Both the position numbers and the translations under genes were made by a program. The notes beneath the pieces were generated by a model. It worked only from the letters and a program-made list of their open reading frames with translations, was not told the DNA's origin and searched no databases. Below are positions 53,268-61,924 of a stretch of 64,000 nt of DNA, piece by piece; within the stretch, counting starts at the first letter, position 1, and every line of letters begins with the position of its first letter. The stretch is from JBEKCP01 sp049509515 (GTDB taxonomy: Bacteria > Planctomycetota > Planctomycetia > Pirellulales > Thermoguttaceae): the NCBI GenBank assembly GCA_049509515.1, contig JBEKZV010000011.1:62001-126000 (forward strand). The letters run 5' to 3'.

Positions 53268-54637
53268 GAACGATCCGAGCGTTGTCCCTGGCGATCATGC
53301 TTGCGGCGGCGTCCGCAGCCGCGGCGGCGGAGCCCAAGGTCCAGGCCGGCCAGGCCCCGCCGGGACCGAACAACTGCATCCTCTGCCACAGTAACAAGGA
53401 CCTGTGGGAGGGCGAGCAAGCGAAATTGCTCGTCACCGAGGCCGATCTGGCCGGCGACATCCATTGGCAGAGCGGACTGCGCTGCCAGGACTGCCACGGC
53501 GGCAACCCCCGGGCGGAGGACATCAAGCAGGCGCCACACGCCGCCGAGGACGGGTTCCGCAAGGTTGGGTCGCCCAAAGACGTTCCCGAGTTCTGCGGGA
53601 AGTGCCATGCCGACATCGAGTACATGCGCCGCTACCGCCCCTCGCCGCGGACCGACCAGCTTGCCGAATACTGGACCAGTGACCACGGCCGGCAGCTCAA
53701 GACCGCCGGCGATTTGAAGGTGGCCACGTGCATCTCCTGCCACGACCGGCCGCACGGGTCCGGCGCCGAGCGGCACCCGCACGGGATACGGCCCGTCAGC
53801 GACCCGGCCTCCTTCGTCTATCGCACCCGCGTGGCCAAGACCTGCGCCACCTGCCACGCGGACAAGAAGCTGATGGCCGGCCGGCAGTATCACGGCCAGC
53901 CCCTGCCGTGCAACCAGTACGAGCAGTGGAAGGAGAGCGTCCACGGCAAGGCCATGATGGAGAAAGGCGACCTCAGCGCTCCGACCTGCAACAACTGCCA
54001 CGGGAACCACGGGGCGGTCCCCCCGCAGGTCGACAGCGTGGCCAACGCCTGCGGCGCCTGCCACGGCAAAGTGGCCAAGCTGTTTGCCGAGACCCGCATG
54101 AGGCACAAGTTCGAGTTGGTGGGCCTGCCGGGATGCGCGACCTGCCACGGCAGCCACGAGATCCGCCAACCCACCGATGCGATGCTGGGCATGCAGACCG
54201 GGGCCGTCTGCGCCCGCTGCCACGAGCAAGGCAAGTTCGGGGCCACGCTGGCCGGGGCGGCGACCGCCAGGAAGCTCCGCGCCGGCCTCGAACGGCTCAA
54301 GCGTGGCATCGGCAAGGCGCAGGACACCCTCAGCGAGGCGGAGCAACTGGGCATGGAGGTCAGTCAGCCGCAATTCACCCTCCGCAAGGCCTCCGACGCC
54401 CTGACCAACGCCCGCTCCCTGATCCACGCCTTCCAGCCCGACCCGGTCGAAAAGGCCCTGGCTACCGGCCAAGAAGTCGTCGAGGAGGTCCAGGAGCAGG
54501 GCGACCATGCCCTCCAGGAGCACACCGCGCGGCGGATCTGGCTGGCGGCCTCCCTGGCGCCGATCCTGCTGGTGATTCTCTTGCTGCTGCTCTACATCCG
54601 CAGCCTGCCGGCGCCGACGGACGGCGCGGACAGTTGA
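53264..54637 (+). CDS. Nonahaem c-type cytochrome with C-terminal anchor, third subunit of the bc complex
   Basis: A 457-residue protein with nine CXXCH sites (CILCH at 38-42 to CARCH near 322). A signal peptide (MRTIRALSLAIMLAAASAAA) precedes them. After the haem domain comes a helical coiled-coil stretch (about 335-425) and a single C-terminal membrane helix (WLAASLAPILLVILLLLLYI). The topology, a large periplasmic domain with one C-terminal helix, is that of cytochrome c1 or f, whose genes are missing. Coupling to cytochrome b (ATGA) supports this role. The N-terminal haem block resembles that of the 11-haem fusion at 48121-50469. Confidence 0.9.
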   Translation: MRTIRALSLAIMLAAASAAAAAEPKVQAGQAPPGPNNCILCHSNKDLWEGEQAKLLVTEADLAGDIHWQSGLRCQDCHGGNPRAEDIKQAPHAAEDGFRKVGSPKDVPEFCGKCHADIEYMRRYRPSPRTDQLAEYWTSDHGRQLKTAGDLKVATCISCHDRPHGSGAERHPHGIRPVSDPASFVYRTRVAKTCATCHADKKLMAGRQYHGQPLPCNQYEQWKESVHGKAMMEKGDLSAPTCNNCHGNHGAVPPQVDSVANACGACHGKVAKLFAETRMRHKFELVGLPGCATCHGSHEIRQPTDAMLGMQTGAVCARCHEQGKFGATLAGAATARKLRAGLERLKRGIGKAQDTLSEAEQLGMEVSQPQFTLRKASDALTNARSLIHAFQPDPVEKALATGQEVVEEVQEQGDHALQEHTARRIWLAASLAPILLVILLLLLYIRSLPAPTDGADS

Positions 54638-54686
54638 TCCATCCTGCCCAGTCTCTCTGCCCCGCGGCATTTTCCCGAAAGTCACA

Positions 54687-54715
54687 TTGACAGGGTTGCC
54701 CGTGCGGGATTATCG
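54687..54715 (+). promoter_or_regulatory. Candidate promoter of the haem-lyase gene
   Basis: A perfect TTGACA, a 17-base spacer and a weak TTATCG box, about 60 bases before the ATG at 54775. Confidence 0.4.
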
Positions 54716-54774
54716 TTAGCGGCCCAAAAAGTTGGGCGATCGCGGCTCCAAACCTTGGCTGCCAACGCACCGCC

Positions 54775-56766
54775 ATGACAACTCTCGGCCAGCTCTGCTT
54801 GTTGATCGCGCTGGTGGGCTCGGGGTATGCGGCCTTTGCGTGCATCGTGGGGTGGCGGGGCGGGCACGGCGCGGTCCTGAAAGGCGGCTTGGCGGCGGCA
54901 TGGGCCGCGCTGGCCGGGCTGTGCGGAGCGGCGGTGATCCTTGCCCATGCACTGTTGATCAAGGACTTCCGTTTCGACTACGTCGCCCGCTACTCCGACG
55001 CCCTCCTGCCGGTACATTACTCGCTGTCGGCATTCTGGGTCGGCCAGGAAGGATCGCTCTTGTTGTGGGCCTGGTTGGTCGCCCTGGTGGCGATCAGTTA
55101 CCGCTTCACCGCGGGCAAACAAGCCGACGGGCTGCGCGAGCTGGCCTTCGGCGTGCTGATGGCCTACGCCTGTTTCTTGGTGGCGATCATGGTGTTTGCC
55201 GCGGATCCGATGCGGCCCGGCCTGACCGCCCGGACGAGCGGTGAGGGACTGTCGCCCCTCTTGCAGCATCCGGCGATGCTGGTTCACCCGCCGATCGTCT
55301 TCCTCGGTTACTCGCTGTGGGGCGTCCCGTTTGCGCTGGCCGTGGCCTGCCTGGTCAGCGGCCGGTTCGAAGCCGCGTGGCTTCGCCAGGCGCGGGCTTG
55401 GGCCCTGGTGGCCTGGGCAGTGCTGGGCGGCGGCATCCTGTGGGGTGCCGAGTGGGCTTATGAAGAACTCGGCTGGGGCGGCTACTGGAGCTGGGACCCC
55501 GTCGAAAACGGATCGCTCATGCCGTGGCTGGCAGGAACCGCCCTGATCCACGGCCTGCTGGCCTGGCAGCATTCCGGCGGCCTGAAGAAGACCACCCTGG
55601 GGTTGGCGGTGGCGACGTTCGCGCTGTGCAACTTCGCCGCCTTCCTCACCCGCAGCGGCATCTTCAGCAGCCTGCACGCCTTCAGCCGGTCGCCGATCGG
55701 CTGGATGTTCCTGGCGTTGATGTTGTTTCTGGTGATCGGAGGGGCCGCGCTGCTCTTGGCCCGCAGGAGCCGGCTGGCGGCCGAGCGGCCCATCGCCGGC
55801 CTCTGGAGCCGCGAGGCCCTTGTGCGGCTGGGAGTACTGGCGCTGGTGCTCCTGGCTGCCGTCACTCTGGCGGGCACCTTGGTCGTGCCCGTGGCCAGTA
55901 TCCTCTGCGGTCCGCGAATCGTCCTGGGCGCCGGTTTCTACAATTGCGCCTTGATCCCCGCGGGATTCGTGCTCTTGGCGGCCATGGTGGCGACGCCGTT
56001 GTGCCGGTGGCGGGGTTCTCCGACGGCCGCGGGGAAGCAGTGGCTCACGGCCGCCGCCGGCGCGGGGGGCATCGCTGCAGCGACGGCCTTCCTGCGCGGT
56101 GCGCGGCATCCGGTCACCTTGGCCGTGGCCGGGCTGGCCGCCTCCGCCGCAGTCGCGACGGTGGCCGCCTGGATCCTCGACGCGCGCCGGCTCTCGTCGG
56201 CGCGGCCCTGGCTCCGACCGCTCCGCGCACTCGCCCTCCGCCGCAGGCAGTACGCCGCCCTGGGCATCCACCTGGGCTTCGTCGCGCTGGCGATCGGCGT
56301 GACGGGCTCCTCGCTGGCCGTGCGATCTCACGACGCCACCCTGGCGCAGGGCGACGTGCTCCACTGGGCCGGCTACTCGATCCGCTGCCTTGCCGTGCGA
56401 GCGCGCGACCTGCCGGACCGCTCGATCCTGGCCGCGGAACTTGAGGTGTCCGAAGGCGGGGCGACGCCCTACCAAGTCACGCCCAGCAGGGCCTGGCACC
56501 GGCCGCTGAACCAGTGGACCACGCGCGTCGCCATCCGCTCCCGCTGGGACGGCGACTTCTACGCGATACTGCGGGGCGAGGTCGAGCCGGGCAAGGCCGA
56601 TTTGACGTTCCAGGACAACCCCATGATGCGATGGCTGTGGGCCTCGGGGTGGATCGCGGCCGCCGGCGCCGCGATCGGACTGGGGCCAGCGAGACGGCGC
56701 GGCCGGCGCCTGCCGGAAGCACGGCCGGCACTCCTGCCCCACGCCGCGCGTTCGAACCGCCATTGA
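54775..56766 (+). CDS. ccmF: CcmF-type cytochrome c haem lyase
   Basis: A 663-residue polytopic membrane protein of the CcmF family, which ligates haem to CXXCH apocytochromes on the periplasmic side. About 14-15 helices are visible. The WWD domain reads WGGYWSWDPVENGSLMPWLA (about 234-253), with Tyr at one usual Trp position. Conserved His occur in LQHPAMLVHPPIVFLGYSLW and ALIHGLLAW. The C-terminal periplasmic loop ends in a basic tail. It sits directly behind 49 haem-binding sites and is the only Ccm gene in the window; CcmE, CcmH and transporter genes must be elsewhere. Confidence 0.92.
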   Translation: MTTLGQLCLLIALVGSGYAAFACIVGWRGGHGAVLKGGLAAAWAALAGLCGAAVILAHALLIKDFRFDYVARYSDALLPVHYSLSAFWVGQEGSLLLWAWLVALVAISYRFTAGKQADGLRELAFGVLMAYACFLVAIMVFAADPMRPGLTARTSGEGLSPLLQHPAMLVHPPIVFLGYSLWGVPFALAVACLVSGRFEAAWLRQARAWALVAWAVLGGGILWGAEWAYEELGWGGYWSWDPVENGSLMPWLAGTALIHGLLAWQHSGGLKKTTLGLAVATFALCNFAAFLTRSGIFSSLHAFSRSPIGWMFLALMLFLVIGGAALLLARRSRLAAERPIAGLWSREALVRLGVLALVLLAAVTLAGTLVVPVASILCGPRIVLGAGFYNCALIPAGFVLLAAMVATPLCRWRGSPTAAGKQWLTAAAGAGGIAAATAFLRGARHPVTLAVAGLAASAAVATVAAWILDARRLSSARPWLRPLRALALRRRQYAALGIHLGFVALAIGVTGSSLAVRSHDATLAQGDVLHWAGYSIRCLAVRARDLPDRSILAAELEVSEGGATPYQVTPSRAWHRPLNQWTTRVAIRSRWDGDFYAILRGEVEPGKADLTFQDNPMMRWLWASGWIAAAGAAIGLGPARRRGRRLPEARPALLPHAARSNRH

Positions 56767-56776
56767 GGAGGTTGCC

Positions 56777-57763
56777 GTGGGAATGGTTCAAGCACTGCTG
56801 GTGATCGGCGCGGTCCTGTCGGGCCCGCTGCCGGGGAGTAACGGCACGATCCGCGGCACCGTCGTGAACCGGTCAGCCACGAGGCCCGTGCCGTGCCAGG
56901 CCACCGTGGTCCTGAGGATTGAATCGGGCGGCCAGTTCGTCCCGCTACGCCAGTTGGAAAGCGATTCGCAGGGACGGTTCCGCTTCGACCGATTGCCGGT
57001 CGGGGCCATTTACCGGTACTTGGTTGGGGCCAACCGGGACGAGGTGCACTACCCCGGGCCGCGAATCGTCCTGACGGACGGGCGGCCTGAGGCCGAGGTC
57101 GAGTTGGGCGTCCGCGACGCGGTTGCCCGGCCCAACCCCCTCCTGATTCGCAGCCTGGAAATTGTGATCGTGCCGGAGCCCGGCGCGCTTCGGGTGTCCG
57201 AGTCCCTGCGCATCGAGAACCCTTCTTCCACGTGTTACGTGGGCGAGCCGCCCCCGGGAGGCGGCACCCCGGTAACGCTTGCCCTGGGCATCCCTGCCGA
57301 CTTCGAGCGCACGACGTTCGAGAAGGAGTTCTACGGGCGGCGGTTCGCGGTGGCTGACGGCAAGGTGGTAACAAGCCTTCCGTGGCCGCCCGGCCGGCGG
57401 GAACTCCGCTATACGTATGTGCTCCGCAACGACCATGCCTACCGGTGCTGGGAGCGGCCGCTTGACCTGCCGTGCTCCCACGTGCGGGTCCGCGTCCGCA
57501 CGTCCAAACCCAACGACGTGCGGTGTAATCTGCCTTGGCTGCCCGCCGAATGTGACGGCGAGATCCTTTTCCAATCCGACGATCCGATCCTGCCGGCCGG
57601 GCACGTCCTGCGCGTCGAATTGGGCCGCCTGCCGCTCGGCTGGATGGACTATGCCAGGCCCGCCGCCCTCCTGAGCCTGATCGGGCTGATCGCCGCCACG
57701 AGCTGCGTGCTGGTCCGACGACGACACACGCACCCCAAACCCGTTCGCGGCTCCAAGCCATAG
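56777..57763 (+). CDS. Secreted, C-terminally anchored protein of unknown function
   Basis: A 328-residue protein 10 bases downstream of ccmF, with GAGGAGG before a GTG at 56777 (an ATG two codons later is possible). A signal peptide is followed by a carboxypeptidase-regulatory-like beta-sandwich (TIRGTVVNRSATRPVPCQATVVL, read as IRGTVVN and the DSQGRFRFDRLPVG motif at about 56-69). A second beta domain and one C-terminal helix (ALLSLIGLIAATSCVLV) follow. Such proteins are found next to cytochrome maturation genes in other bacteria, but I do not know its role. A haem-chaperone-like function (CcmE/CcmH substitute) is a guess only. Confidence 0.7.
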   Translation: MGMVQALLVIGAVLSGPLPGSNGTIRGTVVNRSATRPVPCQATVVLRIESGGQFVPLRQLESDSQGRFRFDRLPVGAIYRYLVGANRDEVHYPGPRIVLTDGRPEAEVELGVRDAVARPNPLLIRSLEIVIVPEPGALRVSESLRIENPSSTCYVGEPPPGGGTPVTLALGIPADFERTTFEKEFYGRRFAVADGKVVTSLPWPPGRRELRYTYVLRNDHAYRCWERPLDLPCSHVRVRVRTSKPNDVRCNLPWLPAECDGEILFQSDDPILPAGHVLRVELGRLPLGWMDYARPAALLSLIGLIAATSCVLVRRRHTHPKPVRGSKP

Positions 57764-57794
57764 TGCCGGACATTTCTTGATCGCCGGCAGACGC

Positions 57795-59150
57795 CTATTC
57801 CACCTTTGGAGAACCGCCAGTCACAGCGGTCCCTTGCGATGTACCCTCACCCCTCTCCCTGTTCCTTGCCGGCCTCGCCGCGTTGTTGGCGATCTCAACG
57901 CTGCCTTTGCTGTTGTTGGCGATCTGCGCCGGGCCGGCGAAGACGTTGCCGGTGATCACCGCCCGGTCCACGGCCTCGCCCAGTCGGATCTGGGGCCGGT
58001 TGGCGCGGAACTCGCAGCCGCGCACCAGTACCGTGCCGCTCTCCGCCTGCACGGCGTGGCGTCCTTCGCCCTTGGAGTCCCACTGGACGAACGTGCAATC
58101 GCTGAATCCCACCGTCCCCCGCCCGGCGATCTTGGCAATTTGCCGGCACGGACCCCAGAAAGCGCAATTCACGAACCGCACGCTCCCCGTGTGGCCCTGG
58201 TCGATCTCGACCATGGTCGGGTCCGGCCCGTGGAAGGAAACGAATTCGCCGTTGGTAATCAGGAGTCCGAACGGGGCGCTCTCCTTGACCATTACCGCCC
58301 GCCGGCAATCGTCGGCTCCCAGGCCGAGGAAGTTGCCGTTGCACGACCCCGTGCCGCTTGTGATGAACTTGTATCCCACGTTGTAGCCGAAGCAGAACGT
58401 GTTGAACATGTACTGCCAATCGCTGCGGGCCAAGATGAATGCCTCGCCGTTTGCCATCTGCCACGCCATGAGTTTGGGCTGGTTGCTCCACCAGGGATTG
58501 AAATGGACGTTCTCGATCCGGCCGACATCGTAGATCGCGTCGACGAAGACGCCGCGGCGGAGAGGCTGGCCCTGGACGTTGCGGATCAGGTGGCGCTCGT
58601 TGCGCGAAGCGTCGATCCCGGAGTAGGGATTGAGCATTTCAACGTCGAGCACCGCCGGATTCTTGCCCCGCATGGCGATGGCATAGGGATAGGGGCTGGG
58701 CACCTCGTCCGGCTTCTGCTGCGGGTAGTAGAGCGCGACGCCCTTGAGCGTGCTGTTGGTGTTGAGCGTGATGAAGGCCGGCCCAGTCTCGCTCCCGGCT
58801 CCCTCGGTGACCAGGAAGGTCGTGCCGTCGTCGGTCGGCTTCGGGAGTCCCCGGTCGCGGAGGCCGTTGTGGGCGGGGACCGATTCCCAGATGCCCGCAA
58901 GCGTGACGGCCGCCGGCACGTTCAAGTGTCCTGCGAAGAAGTACGCGCCCTGCGGGGCCATGACCTTGCCGCCGCCGGTCTTGGCCGAGGCATCCAGCGC
59001 CCTCTGGAACGCGGCCGTGTCGTCGGTCTTCCCGTCCCCTTTCGCCCCAAAATCCCGGACGTTGAGCATGCCGGGAGTACTTTGTCCCCACGCCACTGGG
59101 CTGAGCAGCAACAAGACCAACGGAAGCACGGTAGGAGTGAGCCGTCGCAT
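57795..59150 (-). CDS. Secreted pectate-lyase-like right-handed beta-helix protein
   Basis: A 451-residue secreted protein of the pectate lyase superfamily / GH55-like beta-helix. The signal peptide ends in WGQ. The entry motif is VRDFGAKGDGKTDDTAAFQRAL, which marks this fold (about 31-52). Repeating beta-helix turns follow (IENVHFNPWW, VRFVNCAFWG, VGFSDCTFVQW, VLVRGCEFRA, AVITGNVFAG). Polysaccharide lyase or hydrolase activity is plausible but not shown. The last 20 residues (RNREREG-like, Arg/Glu/Gly-rich) are encoded by a half-copy of the palindromic repeat seen at 18741-18772, so the original C-terminus has probably been replaced. Confidence 0.85.
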   Translation of the reverse strand: MRRLTPTVLPLVLLLLSPVAWGQSTPGMLNVRDFGAKGDGKTDDTAAFQRALDASAKTGGGKVMAPQGAYFFAGHLNVPAAVTLAGIWESVPAHNGLRDRGLPKPTDDGTTFLVTEGAGSETGPAFITLNTNSTLKGVALYYPQQKPDEVPSPYPYAIAMRGKNPAVLDVEMLNPYSGIDASRNERHLIRNVQGQPLRRGVFVDAIYDVGRIENVHFNPWWSNQPKLMAWQMANGEAFILARSDWQYMFNTFCFGYNVGYKFITSGTGSCNGNFLGLGADDCRRAVMVKESAPFGLLITNGEFVSFHGPDPTMVEIDQGHTGSVRFVNCAFWGPCRQIAKIAGRGTVGFSDCTFVQWDSKGEGRHAVQAESGTVLVRGCEFRANRPQIRLGEAVDRAVITGNVFAGPAQIANNSKGSVEIANNAARPARNRERGEGTSQGTAVTGGSPKVE

Positions 59151-59228
59151 CGCCTAAGTCTCCTTTCGCGTAGTGTGGAACGACAGGGCTGGCAGTCGTT
59201 GGCGGCGCAAACAAAGCTTAGTATCGGC

Positions 59229-61775
59229 CTAGGGCTGAGGGTACGGCTTCTCGGAGATCGGCAGCGGCCCGCGGGGCGTGATTGCCAGCCCCAAGAGCCC
59301 GCCTGCCGTGGTCTCGACGGGCTGCGGCTCGCCCTGCGGGGCGCCGCGGGCATCCATGCGCGCGAGTCTCCGGCTCCCGGTGAACAGGGCCCACACCGAA
59401 CCGCGGGTGTCGGCACGGAGGATCACCGGGAGCGGGGACCCGGCGGGCAGCCGGGCGCCCGCGGCGGCCGCAGGCGGCGAGCCGGCCACGTCGAACTGCT
59501 TTACGCCGCGGGAGCTGTAACAGGCCGCGTGGCCCGCCACGTCGGCCAGCCATACCCGGCCCGACGGATCGACCGTGACCGAGCCGGCCGGCGCCTTGAT
59601 CTCGCTAATCCGTGCCGCATCGGCCACTCGCACGAGCATCACGCCTTCACGGACCTGCGCCCCGTGGTACTGCGAGACGTTGCGATAAGACGCTAGCAGG
59701 ACCGGTGTAGCGTCGGCCCGGGCCATCACGAGGTCCAGCGGGGCGTCCAGGAGGCTGACGGCCCCGAGGAGCCGGCCGTCGGGCGAGAACTTCTTCAGCG
59801 CCCCCTTGGCCCCCACGACGCTCTCCTCGTAGGGCGATCCGTCCTGGTTGAGCCGGAAAGCGCTGGTTGCGCCCCAGGCATTGGTGGTCACCCAGAGGTT
59901 GCCCTGGCGGTCGACGGCCAACGCGCGGCAGTCGCTCCCCAGGGTGTCGTCGTTCTCGGCCGGCTGCTCGGAGAAGCGGCCGAACCGCTTGACGACGCCC
60001 GACTGGCCGAGCCGCACAACGTCGCTCCGCTGCCTGGCCGGATCGACCACCAGCGCGACCAATCCCTTGCCGTCGGCCGCGGGGGCGACGTTGCGGAGCC
60101 GGGCTCGGTCGGCCCCCAGCGCGGCGAGCAGCTGTTCGGGGTTCTCCGGCCAAGCAGCCGGCACGTCGGGCAACAGGGCCTTGATCGCGGGCGACTCCTT
60201 TTCCTTCCAGAGCCCTAGCACGCGAACGCTCGCCGGGGCGTGGCCCAAAACGGCCCCGCCGGCCGGCCGGTCCGGCCAGACAGTTCGATCGTGGAAACTC
60301 AGCAGCAGATCGGCGCCGCTCATCCACATCATGTCGAGCCTGTGGGATTCGTCGTTCTTCTCGTTGAGTTTCTTGTTGACTTCCGCCAACTGGACACGGA
60401 GTTGCGCGGTCGCCCGTGCCGTCTGCCGCTTGGCCTGCTCCTCGGGCGGGACGACCTCGAACTTGCCGGTGGCGATCTCTCGGCCGCCCGCCTCGGTCAT
60501 CTTCCAGGTGTAGACGCCCTTAACCGCGGCAGGGATCTTGGCCTCGGCGCTAAGCTCGGCGAAAGCGAACGGCTGTACCAGGCCGCCCAGCTTCTTCGAG
60601 AGCAGCTTTTCCCCCCTGGGGTCCTTGACCTCCAGCAGGGCGCCGAGCGGCTCGGGCTGGCTGCGGACGGTCGTGGCGCGAGTCCGGATACGCAGTGCGG
60701 CGTCCGGGACCATCTCCTCGGGGACGGTCGGACGCTCGTAAGCGATCGTCGGCGAGTGGAACGGAACGTCATTGCTGTCGTAGGCCAGCGTGAACGAGCA
60801 GCTCAGCGCGTCGCCCGGCTTCAGGTCGACCGGCCTGGTGTGCGGTTCCCAGGTGAGGTGCCACTCGGCGTCGCCGCCGAACCAGTACTGGATGAAATCG
60901 AACAGCTTGGGATCGTAGTACATGAAAACGGGGCCGGCGGAGGTAAGGCCCGCCGCCCAGCCAGCGGCCTCGTAGCGGGGCTTGTCGGCCTGTCGGCCCG
61001 GCGTGAAGCGGCTGAAGGGGTGGCCCAGCGGCGCGCCGCCGCCGGCGACCCCCATCTCCCGCTCCCCGCGGGCCGAGTCGAAGAACTCGACCCCCGCGGG
61101 CGTCGGCAGGAACCAGAAGGCCCGGCCACCGGGCATGGCAGGCACCTGGCCGAACACCGCATGGACCATGTACCGCAGGCTCGGCGCCACGTCCCGGCCC
61201 GCATTGCCGAGATCGACCTCGATCTTCAGCCGGCTGGAATCGGCGTCGATCGACACGGTGCGGCGGATGGTCAAATCCAGCGGGTTGGGAATCTCGATGC
61301 CCAGCACGTCGCGGACCAGCCCGACGGACACCTTCCCGCCGCCGGAGACGGTCACGGCCGCGCGCTGGGGCCCCCGGGCGTCGATCCGGCTGGTGAACGG
61401 TTTGCCTTCCCATCGTCCGCCGTAGTGATACGGGCAGTCGTCCAACCACTCGAAGGCCGAGATGGTCTTGGTTTTGTCGACGTACCGCGAGACGCGGCCT
61501 TCGAGCTCGGGGACGACCTCCACCAGGATCCGGTCGTTGTCCAGGACGATAATCTTGCGATCGGCCCCTTCGAACTTGCGGACAACCGTCGTGAGGCGGC
61601 ACGCGGCGTCCGCCGCGGCTGCGGCCCAGCACGATGCCAGCAGGCAGCCGCAGACCGCGGCGAAGAAGGGGACAGGTCCATGTTTTCGGACCAGGCATTC
61701 CCCAGGAGCGGCGCCTCTCGGCCGAAAAATGGACAAGTCCCCGGTCGGCACGAGGAATCTTGGGCGTCGGTTCAT
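59229..61775 (-). CDS. Large secreted protein with NHL-like propeller repeats
   Basis: An 848-residue protein. The ATG at 61775 has AAGGAGTG upstream. Residues 12-35 are encoded by an imperfect palindrome (61668-61742). The signal-peptide core (FFAAVCGCLLASCWAAAAAD) starts only after it. Residues 60-340 look like a galactose-mutarotase-like beta-sandwich. About 340-430 form a second beta domain, and about 430-500 are charged and helical. The rest has NHL-like blades (DCRALAVDRQGNLWVTT, VTVDPSGRVWLADVAGH, LRADTRGSVWALF). No enzyme activity is deducible. Its start overlaps a small upstream frame (ATGA). It belongs to the minus-strand secreted-protein gene set. Confidence 0.8.
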   Translation of the reverse strand: MNRRPRFLVPTGDLSIFRPRGAAPGECLVRKHGPVPFFAAVCGCLLASCWAAAAADAACRLTTVVRKFEGADRKIIVLDNDRILVEVVPELEGRVSRYVDKTKTISAFEWLDDCPYHYGGRWEGKPFTSRIDARGPQRAAVTVSGGGKVSVGLVRDVLGIEIPNPLDLTIRRTVSIDADSSRLKIEVDLGNAGRDVAPSLRYMVHAVFGQVPAMPGGRAFWFLPTPAGVEFFDSARGEREMGVAGGGAPLGHPFSRFTPGRQADKPRYEAAGWAAGLTSAGPVFMYYDPKLFDFIQYWFGGDAEWHLTWEPHTRPVDLKPGDALSCSFTLAYDSNDVPFHSPTIAYERPTVPEEMVPDAALRIRTRATTVRSQPEPLGALLEVKDPRGEKLLSKKLGGLVQPFAFAELSAEAKIPAAVKGVYTWKMTEAGGREIATGKFEVVPPEEQAKRQTARATAQLRVQLAEVNKKLNEKNDESHRLDMMWMSGADLLLSFHDRTVWPDRPAGGAVLGHAPASVRVLGLWKEKESPAIKALLPDVPAAWPENPEQLLAALGADRARLRNVAPAADGKGLVALVVDPARQRSDVVRLGQSGVVKRFGRFSEQPAENDDTLGSDCRALAVDRQGNLWVTTNAWGATSAFRLNQDGSPYEESVVGAKGALKKFSPDGRLLGAVSLLDAPLDLVMARADATPVLLASYRNVSQYHGAQVREGVMLVRVADAARISEIKAPAGSVTVDPSGRVWLADVAGHAACYSSRGVKQFDVAGSPPAAAAGARLPAGSPLPVILRADTRGSVWALFTGSRRLARMDARGAPQGEPQPVETTAGGLLGLAITPRGPLPISEKPYPQP
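61668..61742. repeat. Imperfect palindromic repeat inside a coding region
   Basis: The left arm 61668-61689 (GGGGACAGGTCCATGTTTTC then GG) pairs with the right arm 61722-61742 (CCGAAAAATGGACAAGTCCC then C) with three differences over about 22 bases. The spacer is 32 bases, and the whole 75-base unit is a multiple of three and is translated in frame. A related GGGGAC-TGTCCC unit lies at 63395-63418. Confidence 0.75.
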
Positions 61776-61924
61776 CGTTTCACTCCTTCTGCGGGCGGCG
61801 CCGCAACTACGGCGGGGGACAGGAGGATCAGGCCCTGGAGTCCGCCGTGCGTCGTATAGTCGGCCCGGATCGATATCCGCTCCCGCAGCGGCGGCGACTC
61901 CGCGACGGGCACCAGGATGGTCAT
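61772..61924 (-). CDS. Small frame coupled at both ends, possible displaced C-terminus
   Basis: A 50-residue frame. Its ATG overlaps the stop of the preceding gene and its stop overlaps the start of the next gene (both ATGA). The product (TILVPVAESPPLRERISIRA, then a Gly/Leu-rich stretch) is beta-strand-like and reads like the continuation of the preceding secreted beta-sandwich protein. A one- or two-base frameshift near 61922 would join them. It may be a genuine small coupled gene, a programmed frameshift product or a sequencing or assembly error. Confidence 0.45.
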   Translation of the reverse strand: MTILVPVAESPPLRERISIRADYTTHGGLQGLILLSPAVVAAPPAEGVKR

